Positions 18,107 through 26,473 are shown, numbered from the stretch's first letter. The stretch is 64,000 bases of DNA from Poseidonia sp038127845 (GCA_038127845.1 JAYPIL010000002.1:5788-69787), one strand, 5' to 3'. Made by a program: numbers and translations. The notes: generated from the letters alone by a model not told the origin.

Positions 18107-19276
18107 TCACTTGAGGGCTCGAGCAATCACAATCCGCTGAACTTCCTGGGTTCCTTCGTAAATCTGCGTGATTTTTGCATCACGGAAGAAGCGTTCCACG
18201 GGGAATTCCTTGGTGTAGCCGTAGCCGCCGAGAACTTGGATGGCCCTCTCGGAAACCCACATTGCCGTGTCGCCTGCAAACAGCTTGGCCATGCTGGCTT
18301 CTTTCGAGTGCCGTGGGCCATCGGCATGGTAGTGCTGTTCTTTGGTCCACGCTGCTTTGTAGACCAGCAAGCGGGCCGCCTCAATTTGTGTGGCCATGTC
18401 GGCGAGGTACGCCATGATCATTTGGTGGTAAGCAATGGGTTTGCCAAAGGCTTCTCGCTCGTGGGCGTACTTGAGCGCAGACTCGTAAGCGCCCTGCGCA
18501 ATGCCCAAGGCTTGAGCAGCAATGCCGATGCGGCTGTTGTCCAAGGCGTTCATGGCGATCGGGAAGCCGTTGCCTACCCCTTTGATGGCGTTTTCAATGG
18601 GCACTTTGCAGTTGTTCAAAACCAAGGTGCACGTGTCCGAGGAACGAATACCGAGTTTGTCTTCTTTCTTTCCGACAGAAAACCCTTCGTAGTCTGCATC
18701 GACGATGAAAGCCGTCGTTCCCCCGTGCTTCTTTGTGCCGTAATCGGGGTGGTCCACGTCTTTTGCAAACAGAACGATGATCTTCGCCTGGGCGCCGTTG
18801 GTGACCCACATCTTCTCACCGTTGAGAACATAGTGCGTTCCATCTTCGGAAAGTTTTGCCTTACAGGCCATGGCAGCGGCATCGGTCCCAGCGCCAGCTT
18901 CAGAAAGTGAGTATGCACCAACTTCGCCTGCTGCAAGGCGGGGAAGAAACGTTGACTTCTGGTGTTCGTCCCCGTGAAGGGCGATGGTCATGGAGCAAAG
19001 GCCGACATGAACACAGTACATCACGGCAAAGGAAGGATCGACCCGCGCGAGTTCTTCGATGATGATGGCCTCGGAGACATCGTCGATAGGTGAGCCCCCG
19101 TAGGCTTCGGGAATGGTGATGCCGTGCAGACCGTATTCGAGAAAGGCCTCCCATTCTTCTGCGGGCGGCAGTTGGTTTTGGTCCCGGTGTTCTACCGTGG
19201 GTGCAAGAACCGTTTCTGCAAAGTCCCTTACCAATTCACGAATCATTTGCTGTTCGTCGGTTTCGCCAAAATTCAT
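18107..19276 (-). CDS. Acyl-CoA dehydrogenase
   Basis: An FAD-dependent enzyme of about 389 residues that introduces the alpha-beta double bond into acyl-CoA during fatty-acid or branched-chain amino-acid oxidation. It starts MNFGETDEQQMIREL. Family patterns include GITIPEAYGG, the FAD/substrate segment SLSEAGAGTDAA, the EKMWVTNGAQA strand, IQVLGGYGYTKEFPVER and the C-terminal YEGTQEVQRIVIAR, whose Glu is the catalytic base in short-chain and medium-chain enzymes. The ATG at 19276 is chosen over one nine codons upstream because homologues begin this way. No electron-transfer flavoprotein gene is in the window. Chain-length specificity is not decidable here. Confidence 0.93.
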   Translation of the reverse strand: MNFGETDEQQMIRELVRDFAETVLAPTVEHRDQNQLPPAEEWEAFLEYGLHGITIPEAYGGSPIDDVSEAIIIEELARVDPSFAVMYCVHVGLCSMTIALHGDEHQKSTFLPRLAAGEVGAYSLSEAGAGTDAAAMACKAKLSEDGTHYVLNGEKMWVTNGAQAKIIVLFAKDVDHPDYGTKKHGGTTAFIVDADYEGFSVGKKEDKLGIRSSDTCTLVLNNCKVPIENAIKGVGNGFPIAMNALDNSRIGIAAQALGIAQGAYESALKYAHEREAFGKPIAYHQMIMAYLADMATQIEAARLLVYKAAWTKEQHYHADGPRHSKEASMAKLFAGDTAMWVSERAIQVLGGYGYTKEFPVERFFRDAKITQIYEGTQEVQRIVIARALK

Positions 19277-19353
19277 ACGCTCACCGACCCTCCCAACAAG
19301 CACAGTTTCTTAACCCGTTGGTTGGGTGAAAAAAACACTTTCTTCCTCAGTCT

Positions 19354-19360
19354 TCATATA
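19354..19360 (+). promoter_or_regulatory. TATA box for the GcvH-like gene
   Basis: TCATATA lies about 35 bases before the tandem ATG starts at 19392/19395, in the 115-base gap shared with the divergent acyl-CoA dehydrogenase gene. A strong Shine-Dalgarno (AGGAGGAG, about 19382-19389) follows it, so the transcript has a very short leader. Confidence 0.38.
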
Positions 19361-19391
19361 CCACCTGTGGAAGGCGCGAACAGGAGGAGAG

Positions 19392-19820
19392 ATGATGGAT
19401 GACGAAATCGTTGAATTTGTAATCGCACAGGACCGAAAATACTCCATGGACCACTTGTGGTTTCAGCAAAAAGACCAGAAATTGATGGTGGGCGTGAGTG
19501 AATTCATGCGCGTCGAAATCGGCGACATCCTTCGCGTGATTTTGCCACAGGCAGAAACCGAAGTGGATGAGGGGGGCAGCTTGTTTTCCCTTTGGAGCGC
19601 CGACGAAAAGGTCTCCCTTTCCTCTCCGTTCTCCGGCGTGATCTCCGATGTCAACGGTGAAGTTGAGATCAACCCCGACCTCGTGAACGATTCCGCCTAC
19701 AACGACGGATGGGTGATTCTTCTCGAACCGCACGAGTTGCAAATCAATCCCGAAGACAAGCAACTTCTCGAGAACCTGATGGAACACGACGAATACGTTG
19801 AGTACCTCGCAGAACTTTGA
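19392..19820 (+). CDS. GcvH-like lipoyl-domain protein with displaced or missing lipoyl lysine
   Basis: A 142-residue protein with the fold of the glycine cleavage system H protein, which normally carries a lipoyl group between P, T and L proteins. Family features are clear: YSMDHLWFQQ, LMVGVSEFMRVEIGD (the usual G-I-T-x-F-x-x-x-x-G-D region), SSPFSGVISDVNGE (the P-x-S-G-x-V-x-x-x-N hairpin) and NDGWVILLEP. The lipoyl lysine normally sits eight residues before the P of P-x-S-G. Here that residue is Asp71, and the nearest Lys is at 73, two residues late. It may be unlipoylated or modified atypically. The Shine-Dalgarno AGGAGGAG favours the ATG at 19395 or 19392. No gcvP or gcvT is nearby. Confidence 0.75.
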   Translation: MMDDEIVEFVIAQDRKYSMDHLWFQQKDQKLMVGVSEFMRVEIGDILRVILPQAETEVDEGGSLFSLWSADEKVSLSSPFSGVISDVNGEVEINPDLVNDSAYNDGWVILLEPHELQINPEDKQLLENLMEHDEYVEYLAEL

Positions 19821-19879
19821 GGCGAATCCCCATTCGCTGGCCCCTCAAGGATGATTAAGCCAAACCTGCTCCACGCTCC

Positions 19880-20452
19880 ATGAGCGACGCCATGCAGCAA
19901 CTTCGTGAGAGCCTCAAGGCTGCTCCAGTCATTTGGAAAGGCGATTACCCTTACTTCATCCACCCCATCACCGACGGCGTTCCACGCATGCATCCCGATG
20001 TGCTATCGGCCATCACCGAACTTGTTGTGGACAGGGTCGATTGGAAAGAAATTGACCTGCTGCTCGGCATCGAAGCCATGGGACTGCCGCTGACCGCTCC
20101 ACTGAGCATGGCCACCGGCATTCCACTGGTGATCGCACGAAAACGATCCTACGGCCTCGAGGGAGAGGTGGAAATCGACCAGTCCACCGGCTACTCAAAG
20201 GGAGCGATGTACCTCAACAACCTCAACCAAGGCGAACGCATTGCCATTCTCGACGATGTCCTTTCAACCGGTGGAACACTGGAAGCCGTTGTTGAAGGCG
20301 TTCGCAGGGCCGGTGCAGACGTTACGGACATCATCGCCGTGGTCGAGAAAGGGGCGGGTCTGCGAAGGCTGCAGCAGCGTTATCCCGACATCAACATTCA
20401 ATCCCTCGTTCGCCTGGAAATGGACGGCGACAAAGTGGTTCTTCTCGACTGA
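19880..20452 (+). CDS. hpt: Archaeal hypoxanthine/guanine phosphoribosyltransferase
   Basis: A 190-residue purine-salvage enzyme transferring phosphoribose from PRPP to hypoxanthine or guanine. The start (LRESLKAAPVIWKGDYPYFI), HPITDGVPRM, the LLGIEAMGLPL segment, the flexible loop KRSYGLEGEVEIDQSTGYSKG and the PRPP motif IAILDDVLSTGGT match archaeal Hpt end to end. The length is normal. It is followed after 55 bases by dph2 on the same strand. The related adenine phosphoribosyltransferase is less likely because of the HPITDGVP N-terminal signature. Confidence 0.92.
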   Translation: MSDAMQQLRESLKAAPVIWKGDYPYFIHPITDGVPRMHPDVLSAITELVVDRVDWKEIDLLLGIEAMGLPLTAPLSMATGIPLVIARKRSYGLEGEVEIDQSTGYSKGAMYLNNLNQGERIAILDDVLSTGGTLEAVVEGVRRAGADVTDIIAVVEKGAGLRRLQQRYPDINIQSLVRLEMDGDKVVLLD

Positions 20453-20507
20453 GCCGCAATGGGTGCCTTGATGAGGGAGTGGCGCTGCCGATGAGGTGAG
20501 GCAGAGT

Positions 20508-21617
20508 ATGGATCTGGACCGTCATGATTTCGAATTGGACGAGTTGATGGAGCGGATTCGCGCCAACGACAACCGATTGATTGCGCTGCAGGTTCCGGAG
20601 GGTCTGAAGATGCAGGCCCTCGAGATGATGGACACCATCGAAACCGAAACCAGCGCTCAGGTCGTTCTCGCTGCTGACCCATGCTACGGTGCTTGCGACC
20701 TCGTCCACGACAAGATGCAGTTGATGGGGGTGGAGTTGGTCGCCCACATGGGCCATTCTCAAATGAACATCGATTCCGGTATGCCAACCCAATTCATCAA
20801 CGTCACCTATGACGGCGACCCTGAACTCAGTCCCGTCCTGCCGTGGCTCGAACAGCACCGTGCCATGGCGCAAGCAAGGCTCGCTGAACAAGGTCAAACC
20901 GATGAACTGACCGAAGAAGAGGCCCAAGAGAAATTCATGGATGCCGTGGGACGATTGGCGCCCCTCACCGATACAAAACTGGGCCTGGTTGGTTCAATTC
21001 AGCACCTTCATCTCCTGCCAGACTTCCACGACAGGTTGGAGAAAGCAGGCTTTGACGTCACCATTCCCATCGGCGGAGCTCGTCTCTCCTTCCCCGGACA
21101 AGTTTTGGGATGCAATTACTCCGGAGACGACCCTTCTATAGGACACTACTTGTTCCTCGGAAGCGGTGATTTTCATCCGATTGGCCTGGTGTTGCACACG
21201 GGCAAACCCCTGGCCATGCTCGACCCGTACACGGGTGAGGCCGAAGAGATGTCACTGGAGCGCATTGAGCGCATCTTGCGCCAACGCTTTGGCCTCATCA
21301 TGAGCGTTCAAGACGCCCAATCCTTTGGCATCCTCATCGGTGAAAAGCCCGGCCAGATGCGGCGCACGCTCGCCCTTCGCATGAAGCGCATGCTGGCTCA
21401 GCACGGCAAGAAAGGGTACCTCCTCGCCCTGGAGCACGTTGGTCCAGAACTGATTGACTTTTACCCCGTGGACGCCTTTGTCAACACCGCTTGCCCCCGA
21501 ATCGCCATCGATGACGCCGTCAAATACCGCAAGCCACTGATCACGCCGTTTGAACTTGAAGTGGCGCTCGGAGAGAAACAATGGGAAACCGGATATCAGT
21601 TCGATGAGATCCCCTGA
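20508..21617 (+). CDS. dph2: Diphthamide synthase Dph2 (2-(3-amino-3-carboxypropyl)histidine synthase)
   Basis: A 369-residue radical SAM-like iron-sulfur enzyme that makes the first carbon-carbon bond of diphthamide on elongation factor 2. Three conserved cluster cysteines are visible: Cys59 in DPCYGACD, Cys202 in VLGCNYSG and Cys329 in NTACPRIAIDD. Compared with the compact archaeal enzyme, about 40 extra residues between the first and second Cys (EQHRAMAQARLAEQGQTDEL region, about 115-150) form a charged helical insertion. The ATG at 20508 follows GAGGTGAGG and is preferred over the in-frame GTG at 20496. Its presence confirms an archaeal (not bacterial) translation system. Confidence 0.92.
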   Translation: MDLDRHDFELDELMERIRANDNRLIALQVPEGLKMQALEMMDTIETETSAQVVLAADPCYGACDLVHDKMQLMGVELVAHMGHSQMNIDSGMPTQFINVTYDGDPELSPVLPWLEQHRAMAQARLAEQGQTDELTEEEAQEKFMDAVGRLAPLTDTKLGLVGSIQHLHLLPDFHDRLEKAGFDVTIPIGGARLSFPGQVLGCNYSGDDPSIGHYLFLGSGDFHPIGLVLHTGKPLAMLDPYTGEAEEMSLERIERILRQRFGLIMSVQDAQSFGILIGEKPGQMRRTLALRMKRMLAQHGKKGYLLALEHVGPELIDFYPVDAFVNTACPRIAIDDAVKYRKPLITPFELEVALGEKQWETGYQFDEIP

Positions 21618-21671
21618 GTCGTGGAGTTGAGCCTGTCAAAACAAGCGTTGAGGTCCGTTTGAACAACCACA

Positions 21672-21680
21672 TCTTTTAGA
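21672..21680 (+). promoter_or_regulatory. TATA-like box for orc1/cdc6
   Basis: TCTTTTAGA lies about 31 bases before the ATG at 21707, consistent with a leaderless transcript. The 89-base gap after dph2 has no recognisable origin-recognition-box repeats. Confidence 0.33.
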
Positions 21681-21706
21681 ACGGTTGACATCAGCATTCC
21701 CTTGAT

Positions 21707-22909
21707 ATGACGGGATACTTGGACCGCATCGGCGCTGGGCTCATCATCGCCCATCCAGAGATGCTGGATTTTGACCATGTGCCAGAAGAACTGGTGGGTC
21801 GAGAAGACATCCAAACGGCCTTGGCGTCCAAGTTCACCACCGTTGGCTCACCCGAAGGAGCGGCCAGAGCGGTCATCACCGGACCGGTTGGAAGCGGCAA
21901 AACGGTGCTTGCCAAAACCTTCTGTCGCGATCTTCAACGCCACCTTTCGGGAAAACGAGAAATCACGGTTGCTCATGTCAATTGTCGCAATGCCTCAACG
22001 AGCATGCGTGTTGCACAGCGCATTTTGCACCAGTTTGACCCGGGCCACCCTGACCGTGGCCTCTCGATGGGCGAATTGTTGCTGAGTTTGCGAAAAATGC
22101 TGCGTCGGACCTCAACCCATTTGATCGTGGTGTTGGATGAAGTGGATCACATGCTCCGACGTTCGGGCGATGAGTTGCTCTACCAACTGCTTCGTATCGA
22201 CGAAGATCAGGAAGGTTCGGGAACCGTTTCCCTCATCCTCATCAGCCAAGAGCAGGTGCTTGACGTTCTGGAGACCGCTGTGCTCTCAAAGTTTGGACAA
22301 TCCAACCACGTTCGCGTACCTTCGTATACCGTTGATGGGCTTGAGGCCATCGCACGCCAACGAGCCGAAATGGCCCTTGTCCCGGGCACGTGGAATGAGG
22401 GTTTGATTCGGTTGGTGGCCGAACGGGCTGGCGATAGCGGCGATGCTCGTCGCGTCATTGAGTACCTCAGCAGTGCGGCAGAACGGGCAGAATTCCGACA
22501 GGACGGTCATACCGAGCAGATCATCACCGTAGAGGACCTCCATGCAGTCAACGAGCAATTGGCCAGCGATACGTCAAATCGTCTTGAAATCGTTGATGAT
22601 TTGGCACCGCAGGGCATGTTGGTGCTCTTGGCCATGTGCCGAAGATTGCGCACGCAAGATTCGATGACCATGGGGGATGTTGAACAACTCTATGCCGTGG
22701 TCTGTGAAGAATACGAACAAAAGCCGAAAAGCCACACCACGCTGTGGAAATACGCAAAACACATCGAGCAAGAAGGCATCATCTCGACGAGGGTTGCTAC
22801 GGTGCCCGGAGGGCGAGGGCGAACGACCCATTTGAGCATGCCACACTTCCTCCCAGCCGACCTTGCAAACCGACTTGAATTGCTTCTCCCAAAGCGTTTA
22901 CGCCGATGA
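21707..22909 (+). CDS. Orc1/Cdc6 replication initiator
   Basis: A 400-residue AAA+ ATPase that marks and opens archaeal replication origins. Walker A is GPVGSGKTVL (about 64-73), Walker B is LIVVLDEVDHML and sensor 1 is around SLILISQEQ. A sensor-2-type segment GDSGDARRVIEYLSSA is followed by a C-terminal winged-helix domain (about 300-390, KSHTTLWKYAKHIEQEGII with a basic beta-wing GGRGRTTHLS) that binds DNA. The length is typical of Orc1/Cdc6. The ATP site is intact, in contrast to the degenerate paralogue at 26473-28326. It lies between dph2 and the ribosomal protein eS6 gene. Confidence 0.92.
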   Translation: MTGYLDRIGAGLIIAHPEMLDFDHVPEELVGREDIQTALASKFTTVGSPEGAARAVITGPVGSGKTVLAKTFCRDLQRHLSGKREITVAHVNCRNASTSMRVAQRILHQFDPGHPDRGLSMGELLLSLRKMLRRTSTHLIVVLDEVDHMLRRSGDELLYQLLRIDEDQEGSGTVSLILISQEQVLDVLETAVLSKFGQSNHVRVPSYTVDGLEAIARQRAEMALVPGTWNEGLIRLVAERAGDSGDARRVIEYLSSAAERAEFRQDGHTEQIITVEDLHAVNEQLASDTSNRLEIVDDLAPQGMLVLLAMCRRLRTQDSMTMGDVEQLYAVVCEEYEQKPKSHTTLWKYAKHIEQEGIISTRVATVPGGRGRTTHLSMPHFLPADLANRLELLLPKRLRR

Positions 22910-22934
22910 TTCAGCCTCCGTTGCAGACGATGGG

Positions 22935-22943
22935 GCTAAATAC
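22935..22943 (+). promoter_or_regulatory. TATA-like box for the eS6 / aIF2-gamma operon
   Basis: GCTAAATAC lies about 40 bases upstream of the eS6 ATG in the 70-base gap after orc1/cdc6. It is followed by AGAGGTG near 22969-22975 as a Shine-Dalgarno. Assigned by position and composition only. Confidence 0.33.
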
Positions 22944-22979
22944 GGGTCATCAGTCGGACAAATCCCGAGAGGTGCTCAC

Positions 22980-23456
22980 ATGGCAGAATTCATCGCAGTG
23001 GTCAACGATACCGACCCGAAGAATGGCGGCAAGTCGTACGCCCTCAAAATCACTGGAAACAACCACGCACAGATGCTTGGAAAGCGCATTGGCGATGTGG
23101 TGGACGGATTGTTCGTTGGCGAGGGCGACAAGACCCTTTCTGGATACAAACTCGAAATCACCGGTGGCTCCGACAAAACGGGCACACCCATGCGTCGTGA
23201 CCTTGAGGGCGGCAACCGACAATCCATCCTCGTGACCCAATCAACGGGATACAAGGGCCAAGTGGTCGTTCACAAGGAAAAGGGCGGTGGCAAGAAGCGC
23301 TTCCGCTACAAGCCCGACGGGCTTCGAAAGCGCCGAAATTTCCGCGGCAACACGATCACACAGGACACGCGACAAATCAACCTCCGAGTCGTTGAGGCTG
23401 GAAAGAAGTCGCTTGACACCATCCTCGCAGCAGAGGCTGAGGAAGCATCGGAGTGA
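22980..23456 (+). CDS. rps6e: 30S ribosomal protein S6e
   Basis: A 158-residue small-subunit ribosomal protein found only in archaea and eukaryotes. The diagnostic core is visible: ALKITGNNHAQMLGKRIGD, SGYKLEITGGSDKTGTPMR and KKRFRYKPDGLRKRR, followed by the RGNTI-type segment. The archaeal form lacks the long phosphorylated eukaryotic C-terminus, as here. The gene is the first of a probable operon with the genes for aIF2-gamma and the PIN protein, an order known in many archaea. The first Met of the MAEFIAVVNDT reading is used, with a Shine-Dalgarno (GAGAGGTG) just upstream. Confidence 0.95.
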   Translation: MAEFIAVVNDTDPKNGGKSYALKITGNNHAQMLGKRIGDVVDGLFVGEGDKTLSGYKLEITGGSDKTGTPMRRDLEGGNRQSILVTQSTGYKGQVVVHKEKGGGKKRFRYKPDGLRKRRNFRGNTITQDTRQINLRVVEAGKKSLDTILAAEAEEASE

Positions 23457-23493
23457 ACCCGAGAGGGCATTCGTAGGACAAGGGAGAGGGAGC

Positions 23494-24732
23494 ATGGCAC
23501 GAAAGCTTCCCGCCCAACCCGAAGTGAACATCGGCCTTGTTGGCCATGTCGACCACGGAAAGACCACGTTAACGCAAGCGCTCTCGGGCGTTTGGACCGA
23601 CACGCACTCCGAAGAACGAAAGCGCGGTATTTCGATCAAGCTCGGGTACGCCGACACGGCGTTTTACCAGGACGACAACGGCCAATTCTATGCAACAGGC
23701 AAGCGACCTGACGGTGGCGATGACCACGAAAAAGAACTGAAGCGAGTGGTTTCCTTTGTTGACGCCCCCGGTCACGAGACGCTCATGGCCATCATGATCA
23801 CGGGCGCTTCGATCATGGATGGAGCGATGTTGATGGTGGCAGCCAACGAAACCTGTCCGCAACCTCAGACACGCGAACACCTGATGGCCCTCGAGATTGC
23901 TGGCATTCAAAACATTGTCATCGTGCAAAACAAAATCGATCTCGTATCAAAGGAGCGTGCATTGGCGTCGCATCAAGAGATCAAAGCCTTCCTCAAAGGA
24001 ACGATTGCTGAAAACGCTCCTATCATTCCAGTCTCGGCTCACCACGACGTGAACCTTGATGTGTTGATTGAAGCCATTGAGGCCACCATCCCCACGCCAG
24101 ACCGCTCAAAGGACAAGCGCTCCATCATGCACGTTGCCCGTTCCTTCGACATCAACCGCCCCGGCACACGCCCTTCGAAACTGCGAGGGGGTGTCATCGG
24201 AGGCAGCATCGTTGAAGGTGAGTTTTCGGAAGGCGATGCCATCGTTATCGGGCCGGGAAGAAAAATTGAGAAAGGGAACAAAGCCACTTGGGAGCCGATT
24301 GAAGCCGTCGTTAGCAGCATGCAAGGCGGCGGATTGAACTTGAAAACCATGCACGCTGGTGGTCTTTGCGGTATGGCCACGTTCCTCGATCCTTCCATCA
24401 CCACCTCAGACAACCTCTCCGGCCAAGTGGTGGCACGAAAGGGAGACCTCCCAGAGGTCCATGCAAGTGTCTCCATCAGTGTTAATTTGATGACCCACAT
24501 GGTTGCCGGCGATGGTGAATCACCGGAAAAAATCCAACCACTCCGCAACAACGAGATGTTGATGCTCAACGTGGCGACTGCCACCTCCGTCGGCGTGACG
24601 AAAAATGCAGAAAAAACCCGAACGGACCTTGATTTGAGACTGCCGATCTGTGCCGACAAAGGGCAACGCATTTCGCTCTCACGACGCATTGGTTCTCGAT
24701 GGAGACTGATCGGCTACGGTACCATCGAGTGA
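23494..24732 (+). CDS. eif2g: Translation initiation factor aIF2 gamma subunit
   Basis: A GTPase of 412 residues that carries initiator Met-tRNA to the 30S subunit as part of the aIF2 heterotrimer. The G motifs are GHVDHGKTTL (17-26), DAPGHETLM, QNKIDLV and the later SAHH element; NETCPQPQT and EHLMALEIAGI are family signatures. Domain II/III sequences end in RWRLIGYGTIE. The insertion before G3, which in most archaeal homologues carries four zinc-binding cysteines, has none here (segment YQDDNGQFYATGKRPDGGDD). The ATG at 23494 follows an AGGGAGAGGG Shine-Dalgarno. A much longer upstream extension in this frame overlaps eS6 and is not coding. Confidence 0.95.
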   Translation: MARKLPAQPEVNIGLVGHVDHGKTTLTQALSGVWTDTHSEERKRGISIKLGYADTAFYQDDNGQFYATGKRPDGGDDHEKELKRVVSFVDAPGHETLMAIMITGASIMDGAMLMVAANETCPQPQTREHLMALEIAGIQNIVIVQNKIDLVSKERALASHQEIKAFLKGTIAENAPIIPVSAHHDVNLDVLIEAIEATIPTPDRSKDKRSIMHVARSFDINRPGTRPSKLRGGVIGGSIVEGEFSEGDAIVIGPGRKIEKGNKATWEPIEAVVSSMQGGGLNLKTMHAGGLCGMATFLDPSITTSDNLSGQVVARKGDLPEVHASVSISVNLMTHMVAGDGESPEKIQPLRNNEMLMLNVATATSVGVTKNAEKTRTDLDLRLPICADKGQRISLSRRIGSRWRLIGYGTIE

Positions 24733-24741
24733 GGAAGGGCG

Positions 24742-25119
24742 ATGCAGCGCGTGCTCATCGACGCTTGCGGCTGGGTCGCCTGTATGGATGCCCAACTCAA
24801 CGTTGAACGAGAACTCGAAGCGCTGTTCGGTCCGTGTGAATGGATGTTGTTGTCGGCGGTTGAAGAGGAATTGTCGCAACTTCGGCATGAGCGACCACGA
24901 GCAAAACCGCTCCTGCTTGCCATGCTGCAGCAAAAATCCTCGGTGATAACGACCGAAGAGGGCGTGCACACCGACGATGCCATTTGGTCACTTGCGTCCG
25001 AACACGGTTGGGCGACCTTGACGGTAGATACCGCCCTCAAACATCGCCTGTTTGAAGCCAATCTGCCCGTGGTTGAAGTTCGTCAAAACAACCACCTCTA
25101 CCTGATAGATTCGCTATAG
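24742..25119 (+). CDS. PIN-domain protein, FCF1/Nob1-like putative endoribonuclease
   Basis: A 125-residue PIN-domain protein starting nine bases after the aIF2-gamma gene, a neighbour arrangement seen in many archaea. The four acidic metal-binding positions are readable: Asp7 (VLIDACGW), Glu41-43 (AVEEEL), Asp78/79 (VHTDDAIW) and Asp96 (TLTVDTALK). Archaeal relatives are linked to rRNA processing, but the substrate here is inferred from context. It is not obviously a VapC toxin: no antitoxin gene precedes it and it sits in a translation operon. Confidence 0.82.
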   Translation: MQRVLIDACGWVACMDAQLNVERELEALFGPCEWMLLSAVEEELSQLRHERPRAKPLLLAMLQQKSSVITTEEGVHTDDAIWSLASEHGWATLTVDTALKHRLFEANLPVVEVRQNNHLYLIDSL

Positions 25120-25124
25120 AACGG

Positions 25125-25424
25125 CTAAGGAAGCGTAAACAAGACGTCGTCACCGTGGCCGTCAAGCCAACCTATTTTGACACCGGCATCAATCCAAGCA
25201 TGGGCGTAATTGATGGCACCAAATGCCCGAACCAAATCACCAGTTTCAAGGAAGTGCCGAGCATCAGATGCATAATCATCGGCCATGCGCAACATGATCG
25301 CAAGATGGCGCTGTTCATCGCTGCCCTCCTCGACCAGCGATGTTGCCTTGGCTCTGGCTCGTTTGGTGATGTCAAGGTACTTTTCAACACGCTGCGTGGT
25401 GACGACCTCGTGTTCGCTGGTCAC
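25125..25424 (-). CDS. DUF357 domain protein
   Basis: A 99-residue all-helical protein. The archaeal DUF357 signature is seen in order: RVEKYLDITKRA (12-23), MLRMADDYASDARHFLETGD (about 44-63) and AFGAINYAHAWIDAGVKIGW (67-86). Function is unknown in the family. The ATG overlaps the stop of the upstream propeller gene as ATGA, so it is the third member of a tightly coupled minus-strand operon with the degenerate Orc1-like protein. It converges with the PIN-domain gene, six bases apart. Confidence 0.85.
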   Translation of the reverse strand: MTSEHEVVTTQRVEKYLDITKRARAKATSLVEEGSDEQRHLAIMLRMADDYASDARHFLETGDLVRAFGAINYAHAWIDAGVKIGWLDGHGDDVLFTLP

Positions 25425-26473
25425 TCCCCTCCCTCCTTTTGACGACGTAAAAGACGACGTGCGTCCTCGGTTCGCCCGAGGGCTTCGTAAAGTTCGATGG
25501 CCAGTGAAAGTTTGCCGAGGTCTTCGGCTTCCTGTGCCCGCAGGAACATTTGACGACGCTCTTCCCAGCTCCTTGCCATGGCCGCTTCTGCAACGGCCTT
25601 GTAACGACCCTCACGCTCTGCCTCGGCAAGATGGGGTGCTGTCCAGCGTCGCACCAAACCGCTTCGATCGGCGGTTGCCATGGCGTCGGGCGTGCAAAGA
25701 ACGAGAAGATCTCCGAGGTTCATGCGTTGTGTCAACGGTGGCTCCTCTTCATCGTTCAACCGGGGATTGGTCATGGAAACAAGATGGCCTTCGATGCCCA
25801 GAACCCACCAACCATCTCCGCTGCGTACAGCGTTCATTGGCTCGAGCGAGTCGCTTTCTATTCGCTCAAGACTGTCCCAACCAAAAGGATGGGGCACCCC
25901 TTCCCATAAGCCGCCGTCGCCGCTCTGGAGGAGGAGCCTGCCGTCCTTGAGCGTCGAGCACCAACTCCAGGACCGGTCCTCAATGCTGCGTTTCTTATCA
26001 TCCCCCGTTAATCGGCCACACCAAAGCACACCCGATGGGTCCTGCCAAAGGAGATGCTCGCGGTCCAACCAGCCGACCAAACGCCTTACCGGTCCGCTCT
26101 CAACGCGACGAATGCCCCTGCCTTCCTGAGAAAACAGGTGAATTTGGCCGGCGCGGCCTGCAAGGGCCCAACCTCCGCCGGGTCGTACGGAAAGGTCGCT
26201 GAATCCACCCGGCGTACTCCTGCCTTCGTTCATCAACGAGCCGTCGGACGAGTTCATCAAGTAGAAACCGTGGGCGGCGAGGACGCCGATGGTCCCTTGT
26301 ACGACCTGAGCGGCATGAACTTTGAACGGAACTTCAACCTCCCAGCGAACGCCACCATCGGCTTCGAGGAGAATCATTTCCAATCCGGCGCTTACAAGCA
26401 CACCACCTTCGGCAGCAGCGATGGTGGCAATCCGAGCCTTTGCTTGCCAAGACCAAGCGATGTTCCAGGTCAT
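25421..26473 (-). CDS. Predicted beta-propeller protein with C-terminal helical (TPR-like) domain
   Basis: A 350-residue soluble protein that I cannot assign to a named family. Residues 1 to about 280 show repeated blade-like units with V-L-V-S, G-W-A-L-A-G and G-W-W-V-L-G-x-x-G strands, as in WD40 or PQQ-type propellers. The last 70 residues are helical and TPR-like (LGKLSLAIELYEALGRTEDA). The start is placed at 26473 because the ATG overlaps the stop of the upstream gene as TGATG, a classic coupling; an upstream ATG at 26503 would lie inside that gene. The stop overlaps the DUF357 ATG. A scaffold partner for the AAA-like protein is plausible. Confidence 0.68.
   Translation of the reverse strand: MTWNIAWSWQAKARIATIAAAEGGVLVSAGLEMILLEADGGVRWEVEVPFKVHAAQVVQGTIGVLAAHGFYLMNSSDGSLMNEGRSTPGGFSDLSVRPGGGWALAGRAGQIHLFSQEGRGIRRVESGPVRRLVGWLDREHLLWQDPSGVLWCGRLTGDDKKRSIEDRSWSWCSTLKDGRLLLQSGDGGLWEGVPHPFGWDSLERIESDSLEPMNAVRSGDGWWVLGIEGHLVSMTNPRLNDEEEPPLTQRMNLGDLLVLCTPDAMATADRSGLVRRWTAPHLAEAEREGRYKAVAEAAMARSWEERRQMFLRAQEAEDLGKLSLAIELYEALGRTEDARRLLRRQKEGGE

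Noticed and set aside
21618..21706. Replication origin beside orc1/cdc6
   Set aside because: No AT-rich unwinding element or repeated origin-recognition box can be seen in the 89-base gap.
23287..23493. Upstream extension of the aIF2-gamma frame
   Set aside because: It overlaps eS6 in another frame and has Ser/Arg-rich composition; aIF2-gamma begins at 23494 with a good Shine-Dalgarno.
24742..25119. VapC-type toxin
   Set aside because: There is no antitoxin gene and the position after the aIF2-gamma gene is a known archaeal arrangement for an RNA-processing PIN protein.
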